The notes under the pieces: model-generated | Told to the model about the DNA's origin: nothing | Database searches by the model: none | The model's input: only the letters and a program-made list of their open reading frames with translations | Program-made: the position numbers and the translations under genes | In this document: in pieces, positions 24,607 to 32,554 of the stretch | How the letters are laid out: every line of letters starts with the position of its first letter | Numbering within the stretch: the stretch's first letter is position 1 | NCBI GenBank assembly: GCA_045646245.1 | Contig: JAZRKJ010000039.1 | Span: forward strand, 1 to 64,000 | DNA: 64,000 nucleotides | Source of the DNA: SIG607 sp045646245 | GTDB taxonomy: Bacteria > Bacillota > Clostridia > Oscillospirales > Acutalibacteraceae | Direction: 5' to 3'

Positions 24607-25105
24607 ATATAAGAGATATTACGTAGGGGATAACGTAGGTTATAACAGCCATTATAATTCCGGCGGTTATAACGCCTATCGCTATAATAGGCAGGGCCTT
24701 TTTCATTCTTAAATCAAGAACGTCTGCTACAAGCCCACCTGTCCAAGCGCCTGTACCGGGTAAGGGAAGCGCAACGAAAACGAAAAGGCCCCATTCTTTA
24801 TATTTTTGAATTGCTTTATCCTGAGCTTTCTTTTGAGCCTTTTCTTCCAGCTTTAACGCCATTTTGCGGAACAGCTTGGTCTTTTTAAGCCATTCTAAAA
24901 CACGGCGGATAAACAGTAGCTCGAAGGGAATCGGCAACATATTTCCTATTACGCATATCGGGAAAGCAACCCAAAAGTTAACGTGTAAAACTGCGGCAGC
25001 GACCATACCGCCTCTCAGCTCCAATATGGGTAGCATTGAAATTAAAAAAATCGCCAATTCCGGTGGTACCTTATCTTGAAAAAATTCAGCTAATTGTTCT
25101 GCCAT
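24605..25105 (-). CDS. Small multidrug-export family membrane protein (COG2426)
   Basis: The 166-residue protein belongs to the Sm_multidrug_ex (COG2426) family, named from weak functional evidence. It has the N-terminal PPELAIFLISMLPILELRGG motif, several membrane segments, a basic cytoplasmic loop (EEKAQKKAQDKAIQKYKEWG) and the family motif LPLPGTGAWTGGLVADVL. What it transports, if anything, is unknown. It is the last gene of a five-gene minus-strand operon, 18 nt after the MoCF-like gene. Confidence 0.85.
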   Translation of the reverse strand: MAEQLAEFFQDKVPPELAIFLISMLPILELRGGMVAAAVLHVNFWVAFPICVIGNMLPIPFELLFIRRVLEWLKKTKLFRKMALKLEEKAQKKAQDKAIQKYKEWGLFVFVALPLPGTGAWTGGLVADVLDLRMKKALPIIAIGVITAGIIMAVITYVIPYVISLI

Positions 25106-25123
25106 AATATACCTTCTTAAACG

Positions 25124-26137
25124 TTAAAGATTTATAATTTGGCGGATATAGTCGGCAACGTTAACGCCTTTTGTTAATGGTGTTAAAACTAAAATATAAA
25201 TAAGCGCGGCAGCTATAATAAACATAAGACCCAAAATTACCCATATAAAGACATTAAGTCCTTTGGAAGCGGGCTTAGGCTCGCTGTAATCGTCTTCATC
25301 GTACTCTTCATACTCATCGTATTCTTCGTCGTCGTACTTTTCATATTTTTCGTATTTTTTGAAATCGTCGTCTGAAGGTTCTTCCTGACTGCTATCTTCC
25401 CTTGAGTCGTTATCGTCGGCAAAGATATCAATAAATTCCGCCTCCGGATTAACCTCTTCAGCTTCTTCCTCTGCAGGCTTTTCATCAACGAATTCTTCCT
25501 GCTCTTCAGCTTTTTCTGCCGTAAGAATTTCTTCAAATTCTTCTTCGACCGCGTTGTCGCTTTCTTCTTTAACTTCGCCGTCGGCTATGTCCTCTGCAAC
25601 AACTTCTTCAGAAGGATTCTCAACAGAAACGTTGTCTTCCTCTGCGCTGTCAGAGGTGATTACGGTTTCGGTATCGGGAGTACGGCTTACAGCCGTTATG
25701 TATTGGAAAACAAGGTTTTCACAAACGTCTTTTCTAATGGATTTGCCGTCGGGAAGTAAAATTATAGATTGCGGACCGCTTTCAATAATACAACCTGCAA
25801 GAATTCCGTCGGAACTGACGAGAGGGAGGGAATTTTCGATTACGGTAGTACTGCTTTTGGAAGCAATGCCGTATTCGTCGGGGTCAACATCACAAAGCGA
25901 AACTCCGATAGCTTTGGAAATAAGGCTGTACAAACCGTCGGAACCGTCAAGCTTACCCACCATAAGAATTACACGGCTTCTGCCAACCGCTTTGGAAAGA
26001 CACTCTATCATTTCTTTGGGAGATGACGTTCTGTTATTAAGAACTCTTGAATGACAGCAACCTCCAAGATTGAATTCAAATTCAAAATCGGTAGGGGTGT
26101 CGTAGTAGATAATGTCAATTTTTAAATTCTGTATCAT
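25124..26137 (-). CDS. MoCF/CinA-N-like protein with acidic linker and C-terminal membrane anchor
   Basis: The 337-residue protein has three parts. Residues 1-155 resemble a degenerate molybdopterin-binding/CinA N-terminal fold: RVILMVGKLDGSDGLYSLI and ESGPQSIILLPDGKSIRKDV recall the GGLGPTxDD and ALPGPPxEM motifs, which have lost key residues. Residues 156-285 are a very acidic, low-complexity linker. A membrane helix near 290-312 is followed by a short tail, so most of the protein should be cytoplasmic and tail-anchored. It lies just after the CinA/sortase-like fusion gene and shares its layout of MoCF-like domain, acidic linker and helix. Function is unknown. Confidence 0.7.
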   Translation of the reverse strand: MIQNLKIDIIYYDTPTDFEFEFNLGGCCHSRVLNNRTSSPKEMIECLSKAVGRSRVILMVGKLDGSDGLYSLISKAIGVSLCDVDPDEYGIASKSSTTVIENSLPLVSSDGILAGCIIESGPQSIILLPDGKSIRKDVCENLVFQYITAVSRTPDTETVITSDSAEEDNVSVENPSEEVVAEDIADGEVKEESDNAVEEEFEEILTAEKAEEQEEFVDEKPAEEEAEEVNPEAEFIDIFADDNDSREDSSQEEPSDDDFKKYEKYEKYDDEEYDEYEEYDEDDYSEPKPASKGLNVFIWVILGLMFIIAAALIYILVLTPLTKGVNVADYIRQIINL

Positions 26138-26160
26138 AATCTATGCTCCTATTGAATTAT

Positions 26161-28908
26161 TTATTCCGTAGTTGTGTTTTCGGTGTTGGTATCACCGGAA
26201 GAATTATCCTCTCCACTGCTTGAACCGCCGGAAGAAGCATCGGAAGAATCATTGGAGGAATTGTTGGACGAGCTTTCTTCCGAAGAACTTTCTTCTGAGG
26301 AACTTTCTTCCGAGGAACTCGGAGGTGTGGATGGGGTAGGCGGAGTGGATGGTGTAGAAGGTGTCTGTGATGAACTTTCTTCTGAAGAACTGCTTTCGGA
26401 AGAACTTTCTTCTGAAGAACTTTCATCGGCTGATGAATTTTCCGAAGAATTGCCATCTATTTCGGGGGTGACGGCAGGTTTGCCGCCTGTATCGGGAGTG
26501 ATATTTTTAGCTTCGTACCACGCTTTTGGGTAAACGGTAGACGGATTAACGGCGTAGGTAGCTGAATAATCACCTGCTACTGCTTTTTTTGCTACAACAA
26601 CAAGCCTTGCGTTTTTAAAAGCCGAGCTGGTCGTAACAAGCGTTAGTAATGAATCACCGTAATTTATTTGTAAATCAGTTATGTAAAGGTTTTTTGATTT
26701 AAGCTCTGATACCCAAGAATCAAAAGTAGCGTTATCAAAATTCGGACGGGCAAAATCAAAAAAGTGACCGTCGTCCTGTTCTTTGCTTGCGTTGGTTACG
26801 ATAACTGCGTATATTTTATAGGTTTCTTTACCGTCTTTGGTAGTAAGGTGAATTTCGGAATGAGACTTAAGAAAATCAAGACCTTGGTAATTTGAAAGGG
26901 TTCCGAACATTGAGCCATCATTCATATTTTGACCGTAAACCACCAAATTTTTGCTTTTTCCTTCGCCGAACACCGTATTGCGGTAATCAAAGAACAATGC
27001 GCCGTAACGGCTTTGCTGCTTTTTCATATTATGGGTGGCGTAGAATGAATTATCATTGGTTTTGTATACGGGGTTGTCTAATTTTGTGTCGCCAATACTT
27101 ATCCAACCACTAAAGTCGGGGTTTTCTTCCGAAAGCTTTATAAACGCTTGGTCTGCAGAAAGGGTAGAGAATATTTCGCGGGCAGAATCAATTTGAGATA
27201 AATCGCGGTAAACTTTAAAGAAGAAACTTCCGAAAATAATTGAAACAACCAAAAGTAAGGCAATAACAACCAAGAATGCTATTTTTATGCCTTTAGCTTT
27301 TTTTGCTTTGGGAGCTTTTTCGGTATTGCGTTCTTTTTTTGCTTTTTGGGGACGTTCAAAATCGTCGCTGTCTAATATAATTCCGATTTCATCATGGTAG
27401 TTATCTGCGGCGATTTCGGGAGAATCATCGTTAGAATTTTTGTTTTTGCCGTAGTCATCGTGGATAAAATCAGCGTAAGCGGTTTCTTCGGCTTCAGGTA
27501 CGAACAAAGGAAGCTCTTCTTCGGTTTCTTCGGGAATAAAAATCGGAGTGATGTTTTCTTCGGGAATGAAAACGGGAGATGCTTCGTCTTTGATTTCAAC
27601 GGGAACTACGGTTTCGCTTTCGGGTTCTGAATTGACCGGAGCTTCTTGAGACTGTGAAGTAACCAAATCCGGCTGAACCGGCAGGTCGCTGATGCTACCG
27701 GGTAAAACTTCGGGAAGAGCAAGAATATATCTGCGTATAAGGTCAAGAGTAAAACAAACAGAATACTCGCGAATTTCGTCTCTGTGGAGAGTTTCGGGAA
27801 GGGTTAATAACTCAACCCACAAATTGTTTCGGTCGCATAAAGCGATGTATACGGTGCCGACTGCTTTGCCTTCGCTTTTTTCGGGCCCTGCAACACCTGT
27901 AATACCTATGCCTAAATCGGCGCCGCTGTTTTTCAAAATACCTTTTGCCAAAGCGGCGGCAGTTTCCTTGCTGACTGCACCAAAAGTATTTATAATATCA
28001 TTGCTTACTCCTACAACTTCATTTTTGATACGGTTGGAGTAAGCGCATACCCCCATTTCAAGCACGTCGGAAGCGCCCGCAACCGAAGTGATTGATTCGG
28101 AAAGCATACCTCCTGTGCAGCTTTCAGCGGTGGAAACCTTTAGGCCGCTTCTTTTAAGAAGCTCTACCGTTACTTCCGCAAGACTTCTGCTGCCGATTTC
28201 ATAAATATTATCGGCAAAACGGTTTCTTATTTCGGTTATTGCGCCAAAGCAAGCGTTATCGGCATCTTCTATTGTTTCGGCGCAGGAAGAAACTTCTAAA
28301 GAAATATTACCGTATGACGAAACGGTGAGTATTTTGACTTTATACTCACTCTTAACGGATTTTATAAGGGAAAAAACTTCCTTTTCGTCAGCGCCGAATA
28401 ATTTTATTTGGGCGCGGGAAAGACATAATCCCTTTTCTTTTGAAAAATAAGAAATAACGTAATCGTCAAGAATTGTTTTCAGCGAAACGGGGTTGGTCGG
28501 TAAAACAAAAATCACTTTTCCGCCTGCTTTAAGTATGAAAGCACTTTCTCCCGTTTTTCTGGAATAAATAACCTTACAGCCCGCAGGGAATGAAAAGGTT
28601 TCTTCACTTACTTCTTCTCCGCGTCTTAATAAAAAGTTTTTATATTCTTCGCTAATTTCCGATTTTATACGGTAGATTTTTGAAATAAGAGCTTTTGAAA
28701 TCTCTACGTCACCGCAAATAAAAACGACGTGATTGTTTGCAACGGCTTCCTTATAAGCGGAGGCAAGCTGCTTTTCTTCCGCAGAACATTGGGTGCGTTC
28801 GGGGATGTTCAGTCCTAATTGATCAATAAGAGTGTAAATAAGCTTTTCACATTCGGGTAGATTTTCATTGTTCTTGCCCGTAGCAAAGCATATAATTTCG
28901 GTATTCAT
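26161..28908 (-). CDS. CinA (PncC) fused through a membrane helix to an inactive class-B-sortase-like domain
   Basis: The 915-residue protein has a degenerate MoCF domain (1-165), a CinA linker domain (166-245) and a PncC-type NMN deamidase domain (246-400) with AESCTGG (261-267), SKETAAALA and GITGVAGP intact. An acidic Pro/Glu linker (401-520), a basic patch, a membrane helix (541-563), a class-B-sortase-like domain (575-780) and a Ser/Glu/Pro tail (815-915) follow. By the positive-inside rule the CinA part is cytoplasmic and the sortase part outside. In the latter YGHNM is YGQNM (Gln660 for His) and the TLxTC Cys is Thr760; Arg768 is kept. Transpeptidase activity is thus very unlikely. It lies 12 nt after thiI. 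Confidence 0.88.
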   Translation of the reverse strand: MNTEIICFATGKNNENLPECEKLIYTLIDQLGLNIPERTQCSAEEKQLASAYKEAVANNHVVFICGDVEISKALISKIYRIKSEISEEYKNFLLRRGEEVSEETFSFPAGCKVIYSRKTGESAFILKAGGKVIFVLPTNPVSLKTILDDYVISYFSKEKGLCLSRAQIKLFGADEKEVFSLIKSVKSEYKVKILTVSSYGNISLEVSSCAETIEDADNACFGAITEIRNRFADNIYEIGSRSLAEVTVELLKRSGLKVSTAESCTGGMLSESITSVAGASDVLEMGVCAYSNRIKNEVVGVSNDIINTFGAVSKETAAALAKGILKNSGADLGIGITGVAGPEKSEGKAVGTVYIALCDRNNLWVELLTLPETLHRDEIREYSVCFTLDLIRRYILALPEVLPGSISDLPVQPDLVTSQSQEAPVNSEPESETVVPVEIKDEASPVFIPEENITPIFIPEETEEELPLFVPEAEETAYADFIHDDYGKNKNSNDDSPEIAADNYHDEIGIILDSDDFERPQKAKKERNTEKAPKAKKAKGIKIAFLVVIALLLVVSIIFGSFFFKVYRDLSQIDSAREIFSTLSADQAFIKLSEENPDFSGWISIGDTKLDNPVYKTNDNSFYATHNMKKQQSRYGALFFDYRNTVFGEGKSKNLVVYGQNMNDGSMFGTLSNYQGLDFLKSHSEIHLTTKDGKETYKIYAVIVTNASKEQDDGHFFDFARPNFDNATFDSWVSELKSKNLYITDLQINYGDSLLTLVTTSSAFKNARLVVVAKKAVAGDYSATYAVNPSTVYPKAWYEAKNITPDTGGKPAVTPEIDGNSSENSSADESSSEESSSESSSSEESSSQTPSTPSTPPTPSTPPSSSEESSSEESSSEESSSNNSSNDSSDASSGGSSSGEDNSSGDTNTENTTTE
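26255..26450 (-). repeat. Low-complexity Ser/Glu codon repeat within the CinA-sortase gene
   Basis: The DNA consists of imperfect repeats of TCTTCxGAAGAA-type units that encode SSEESS motifs, interrupted by a Pro/Thr segment (TPSTPSTPPTPSTPP). It is a coding, probably length-variable, wall-spanning or disordered tail and not a CRISPR or mobile repeat. Confidence 0.7.
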
Positions 28909-28920
28909 TAAATTTCTCCT

Positions 28921-30111
28921 TTAAACGCTTTCACCGTTGCGGTTAATACGGGAATAAACGGTATCCTCAATCGCCTTTTGAATGAGCGGCTGGAAATCAA
29001 AGGCGCTTTCGGCTTCAACACATTCTTCTATTGTGGGGCGTGTGCGTGGATGCCGCGGGGTGAAAACGGTACAACAATCTTCGTAAGGTAATACGGAAGT
29101 GTCAAAGGTGTCGATTTTTCGTGAAATTATAATTATTTCTTCCTTGTCCATACCAATAAGCGGACGAAGCACCGGTAGTTCTTTGGTTACTATATCGGTA
29201 ACGCCTATTGCAGGCAGAGTCTGACTTGCAACCTGACCGAGGCTTTCGCCGGTTATAAGCGCCTTGCTGCCTGAATCTATTGCGATTTTTTCGGCAATAC
29301 GCATCATCATTCTTCTCATAATAAGGGTGAAATATTCTTCTTTACAGTTTTCGGCAATAGCTTCCTGAATTTCGGTGAAGGGAACGATGGCAAGTTTAAT
29401 TTCACCGCTGTATTCCGAAACCTTTTGAAGAAGAGTTTTCACCTTTTTTTCTGCAAGAGGTCCCGTGTAGGGAGGACTGGCAAAGTGAACGGCATTAAGT
29501 ATAAGACCGCGTTTAGCCATAGTATAGGCGGCAACGGGACTGTCTATTCCGCCTGAAATTAAAATTGTGGCTTTACCGGAGCTGCCTACAGGCAGACCGC
29601 CTGCACCGTGAAGCTGACCGGCGTGAATGTAAGCGGCGTAATCCCTTATTTCAACCGAAACAATAATATCGGGATTTTTAACGTCAACCTTTAAATAAGG
29701 CATAGCCGAAAGAATTGCTCCGCCAACCTGTGCCGCTATTTCGGGGGACTTTAAAGGGAAGGCTTTATCGCTTCTTTTGGCAACGACCTTAAAGGTTTTA
29801 ACGTTTTGCAAAGAAGGTCTTACATAATCGGCAACTACCGAAAGTATTTCGTCCATATCTTTGTTAAGGGCGGCGCAGCGGCTGAAAGCAACGATTCCGA
29901 AAATTTTGCTTACGCGTTCAATTGCTTCTTCAAAATCAAAATTTTCTTCAGCGGGTTCAATATAAATAGTGGACTGCGCACTTTTTACGCTTACTTTTCC
30001 CAAATCGTGTAAACGGCGTCGAATGGTTTTCATAAGCATACTTTCAAAGGTACTTTTATTAAGACCTTTAAGTATGAGCTCACCGTTTTTTATAAGAATA
30101 ATTTCTTTCAT
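28921..30111 (-). CDS. thiI: tRNA 4-thiouridine sulfurtransferase ThiI (short form)
   Basis: ThiI adenylates U8 of tRNA and transfers sulfur to make 4-thiouridine; it also serves thiamine thiazole synthesis in some bacteria. The 396-residue protein has an NFLD/THUMP part (residues 1-165) and the PP-loop ATILISGGIDSPVAAY (around 178-193), then TGESLGQVASQT and EDCCTVFTPRHP. It has no C-terminal rhodanese domain, as in Bacillus and most Clostridia, where a dedicated cysteine desulfurase supplies sulfur. That gene lies 2 nt upstream. Confidence 0.96.
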   Translation of the reverse strand: MKEIILIKNGELILKGLNKSTFESMLMKTIRRRLHDLGKVSVKSAQSTIYIEPAEENFDFEEAIERVSKIFGIVAFSRCAALNKDMDEILSVVADYVRPSLQNVKTFKVVAKRSDKAFPLKSPEIAAQVGGAILSAMPYLKVDVKNPDIIVSVEIRDYAAYIHAGQLHGAGGLPVGSSGKATILISGGIDSPVAAYTMAKRGLILNAVHFASPPYTGPLAEKKVKTLLQKVSEYSGEIKLAIVPFTEIQEAIAENCKEEYFTLIMRRMMMRIAEKIAIDSGSKALITGESLGQVASQTLPAIGVTDIVTKELPVLRPLIGMDKEEIIIISRKIDTFDTSVLPYEDCCTVFTPRHPRTRPTIEECVEAESAFDFQPLIQKAIEDTVYSRINRNGESV

Positions 30112-30113
30112 CG

Positions 30114-31253
30114 TTATTTAAACCTTCTCATTTTAGTAGTAATTTCCTTGATTGCTTCACAGAGGTACTCTACGTCCTCCAACGTATTTTCTCTTGAAAA
30201 GCTAATACGCAGTGCGCTGTCGATTCTGTCGTTATTCAGACCTATTTCACTAAGCACGTAACTGCGATGTCCTTTTGCGCAAGCGCTTCCTTTGGAAACG
30301 AAAATATTCTTTGCGGCAAGAGCGTTTAACATTGGCTCCGATTTATAGCCGTCCACCGAAACGTTGAGTATATAGGGAAGCGCGTTGTCGGGGGAATTTA
30401 CGGTTATCTTTTCGGTGGCTATAAGTAATTCTTTTGCTTTTTCGTACAATTGTTTTTGAACGGAATATTGACTTTCAAGGTTCGGTAATGACTTTACCGC
30501 CGCAGCAAGTCCCGCAATAAGGGGAACGCTTTCGGTACCGGAACGAATCCCTTTTTCTTGACCGCCGCCGAAAATAATGGGCGGAATGTGGACTTTGGCG
30601 GATTTATAAAGAAAGCCTATGCCCTTCGAAGCGTGGATTTTATGACCGCTGGCGCTAAGTAAATCAACGCCCAGACGGCTTACTTTGGTGGGGATTTTTC
30701 CAAAAGCTTGTACCGCATCGCAGTGCAGCAGAGCAGGGGAGTTTTTTTCCTTAATAATCCTTGAAGCGTCATATACGGGCTGTATTGAACCGATTTCGTT
30801 GTTGCAAAGCATTATTGAAACAAGCACGGTTTTGCTGTCAATAGCGTTATTTAATTCCTGTGCGTTTATAACGCCGTCTTTGTCGGGAGAAAGAAGAACT
30901 ATTTCGAAACCTTCTTTTTTTAGTTCCTCAAGCGCATTTAGTACCGAAGGATGCTCAATTGTTGTTGAAACAATTTTGTTACCGCTTTTTTTCAGGCTTC
31001 TTGCCGCGCCGAAAACAGCAATATTGTTAGCCTCGGTACCGCTTCCCGTAAAATATATTTCGTCGGGTTTTGCGCCAATGGAAGCGGCTACTGTTTTACG
31101 CGCAGCTTCAATTGTTTCAAGGGCGTCGATTCCCAAAAGATAAGAGGAAGAAGGGTTCCCCCAGTTTTCGGTAAGACAATTGTTTATAGCTTCTACCGCC
31201 GCCTTACAGGGCTTGGTGGTAGCGCTGTTATCAAGATAAACGGTTCTGTTCAA
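30114..31253 (-). CDS. Cysteine desulfurase (NifS/IscS family), likely ThiI partner
   Basis: This PLP enzyme releases sulfur from cysteine as a persulfide. The 379-residue protein shows VYLDNSATTKP at the start, the PLP Lys in SASGHKIHASKGIGFLY, the SGTESVPLIAGLAAAV block and the active Cys in SKGSACAKGHRSYVL. The start is taken as the TTG at 31253 because an ideal GGAGG lies 7-8 nt upstream; the ATG 27 nt earlier would place that SD inside the gene. Position 2 nt before thiI indicates that it feeds sulfur to ThiI (NifZ-type role), although general Fe-S use is possible. Confidence 0.93.
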   Translation of the reverse strand: MNRTVYLDNSATTKPCKAAVEAINNCLTENWGNPSSSYLLGIDALETIEAARKTVAASIGAKPDEIYFTGSGTEANNIAVFGAARSLKKSGNKIVSTTIEHPSVLNALEELKKEGFEIVLLSPDKDGVINAQELNNAIDSKTVLVSIMLCNNEIGSIQPVYDASRIIKEKNSPALLHCDAVQAFGKIPTKVSRLGVDLLSASGHKIHASKGIGFLYKSAKVHIPPIIFGGGQEKGIRSGTESVPLIAGLAAAVKSLPNLESQYSVQKQLYEKAKELLIATEKITVNSPDNALPYILNVSVDGYKSEPMLNALAAKNIFVSKGSACAKGHRSYVLSEIGLNNDRIDSALRISFSRENTLEDVEYLCEAIKEITTKMRRFK

Positions 31254-31388
31254 AGGAATGCCTCCGTTAAAATAATACATAATATAAACATACTCTTATA
31301 TTATATTATAAAAGATATAAATAAGCAAGATATTTTACATAATAATTATTAGGTGATTGCAGGGTTTTGAAAAAAATAAAAATAATAC

Positions 31389-31417
31389 TTGCTTTTTGCA
31401 AAAAGTTGTAGTATAAT
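31389..31417 (+). promoter_or_regulatory. rplS promoter
   Basis: TTGCTT (31389-31394) and a perfect TATAAT (31412-31417) are 17 nt apart, with TGTAG before the -10 box. Confidence 0.75.
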
Positions 31418-31423
31418 ACTTTA

Positions 31424-31537
31424 GCATTTGATTTCACCTACTCCTTTTAGGTGGGTTTGATGCCGAATAGTTCGACATTAAAGCGGATGGTCCTCTGTCG
31501 TGTTTTTACTACGGGTATGAACGTCTGAAAAAATTTA
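31424..31537 (+). promoter_or_regulatory. rplS leader, probable L19 autoregulatory RNA
   Basis: The 5' untranslated region is about 125 nt and begins with a hairpin CACCTA / TAGGTG (around 31436-31455). It continues with further short stems (CCGAATAG...; GTCGTG) before the SD GGAGG. Firmicutes often have an L19 leader that binds the protein, and this one has the right position and size. I could not match it base by base to the known family, so the assignment is partly contextual. Confidence 0.45.
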
Positions 31538-31551
31538 GGAGGAAAATTAAA

Positions 31552-31896
31552 ATGGACGCTATTAAAAAGTTAACCGAAGAATGCCTTAAGAAAGAACCCC
31601 CCGTGATCAATATCGGTAGCACCGTAAAGGTTCACGTACGTATCAAAGAAGGCGAAAGAGAAAGAATTCAGATTTTCGAAGGTACCGTTATTGCAAAGAA
31701 TAACAGCGGTATTTCTGAAACCTTCACTGTTCGCAGAGTTTCTTACGGTGTAGGCGTTGAGCGTGTATTCCCTGTACATTCTCCCAACGTTGCCAAGGTT
31801 GAGCTCGTTAGAAACGGTCGTGTTCGCAGAGCTAAACTTTACTATCTCCGTGATAGAGTTGGTAAGGCTGCCAAGGTTAAAGAATTGATTGGCTAA
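31552..31896 (+). CDS. rplS: 50S ribosomal protein L19
   Basis: L19 sits at the subunit interface of the large ribosomal subunit. The 114-residue protein has the family motifs GSTVKVHVRIKEGERERIQIFEG, the SETFTVRRVSYGVGVERVFP block and the end RRAKLYYLRDRVGKAA. Length is standard. SD TAGGAGG lies 8 nt before the start. It is followed by a partial terminator and then lepB, rbgA, rnhB and yraN, a frequent Firmicute neighbourhood for rplS. Confidence 0.97.
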   Translation: MDAIKKLTEECLKKEPPVINIGSTVKVHVRIKEGERERIQIFEGTVIAKNNSGISETFTVRRVSYGVGVERVFPVHSPNVAKVELVRNGRVRRAKLYYLRDRVGKAAKVKELIG

Positions 31897-31905
31897 GAAA
31901 AAGGG

Positions 31906-31937
31906 AAGGAGGCAACGCGTGTTGTCTCCTTTTTTCA
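31906..31937 (+). terminator. Terminator between rplS and lepB
   Basis: AAGGAGGCAAC / GTTGTCTCCTT forms 11 bp with one G-U pair around GCGT, followed by a T-run. lepB has no obvious promoter between, so read-through is likely partial. Confidence 0.75.
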
Positions 31938-31961
31938 TTTTTACGAAAGAGAGTACGGTTT

Positions 31962-32552
31962 ATGGAAACTGAAACTAAAAATCCCGAAACCAAAAAGAAA
32001 AATTCTGCAGCGGGAGAAGCGTTTGAATGGCTTGAAGTTGTTGTCAGCGCCCTTCTTGCGGTTGTTATTATTTTCACTTTTGCTTTTAGAGTTGCAACCA
32101 TAGTGGGGGACTCCATGCAAAACACTCTTATTGAAGGCGAAAAGGTAATAATTACCGATTGGTTTTATACTCCCAAAGCGGGTGATATTGTTGTAATTTC
32201 CAGAAACGCTCAAAATAATGCAGATATCAGCGAAGCTAACGGTCCGATAATCAAAAGAGTTATAGCCACCGCCGGTCAAACCGTTGATATTGATTTTGAG
32301 GCGGGTGTGGTTTACGTTGACGGAATTGCATTGGATGAACCCTATACTAAAACTCCCACTAATTTGCAATACGACGTTAAGTTCCCCATAAGAGTTCCTG
32401 AAGGTCACGTGTTCTGCTTGGGTGACAACCGTAACGAATCTATGGACAGCCGTGATTCAAGAATCGGTAACGGCGGTATGGTAGACGAACGTTATATCCT
32501 TGGGAAAGCGGTGTTCAGAGTGCTTCCTTTTAATAAAATGGGGGGACTGTAA
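31962..32552 (+). CDS. lepB: Signal peptidase I
   Basis: This membrane-bound Ser/Lys protease removes signal peptides from exported proteins. The 196-residue protein has one N-terminal membrane helix (about 24-43), the catalytic Ser51 in VGDSMQNTL, Lys98 in IIKRVIA, and the late box GDNRNESMDSRDSR. It has no second membrane helix, as in Gram-positive SipS-type enzymes. An AAGAGAG sequence lies before the ATG. It overlaps no gene; rbgA follows after 2 nt. Confidence 0.95.
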   Translation: METETKNPETKKKNSAAGEAFEWLEVVVSALLAVVIIFTFAFRVATIVGDSMQNTLIEGEKVIITDWFYTPKAGDIVVISRNAQNNADISEANGPIIKRVIATAGQTVDIDFEAGVVYVDGIALDEPYTKTPTNLQYDVKFPIRVPEGHVFCLGDNRNESMDSRDSRIGNGGMVDERYILGKAVFRVLPFNKMGGL

Positions 32553-32554
32553 TA

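Noticed and set aside
25237..25536. Minus-strand open frame of about 99 basic residues inside the MoCF-like gene
   Set aside because: It is a frame-shifted reading of the acidic linker (GAA/GAT runs read as AAG/ATG-like codons) with no SD.
26255..26450. Regular repeat resembling a CRISPR or minisatellite
   Set aside because: Units are in frame, short and coding for SSEE-type residues, with no spacers; it is low-complexity coding sequence.
26174..26533. Plus-strand open frame of 119 residues rich in Ser, Glu and Leu
   Set aside because: It is the antisense shadow of the Ser/Glu-rich tail of the CinA-sortase gene, without SD or promoter.
26161..28908. Assembly or frameshift artefact joining cinA and a sortase gene
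   Set aside because: The frame is continuous over 915 codons, the joining linker and helix have sensible composition and charge, and no internal SD or start is placed ahead of the sortase part.
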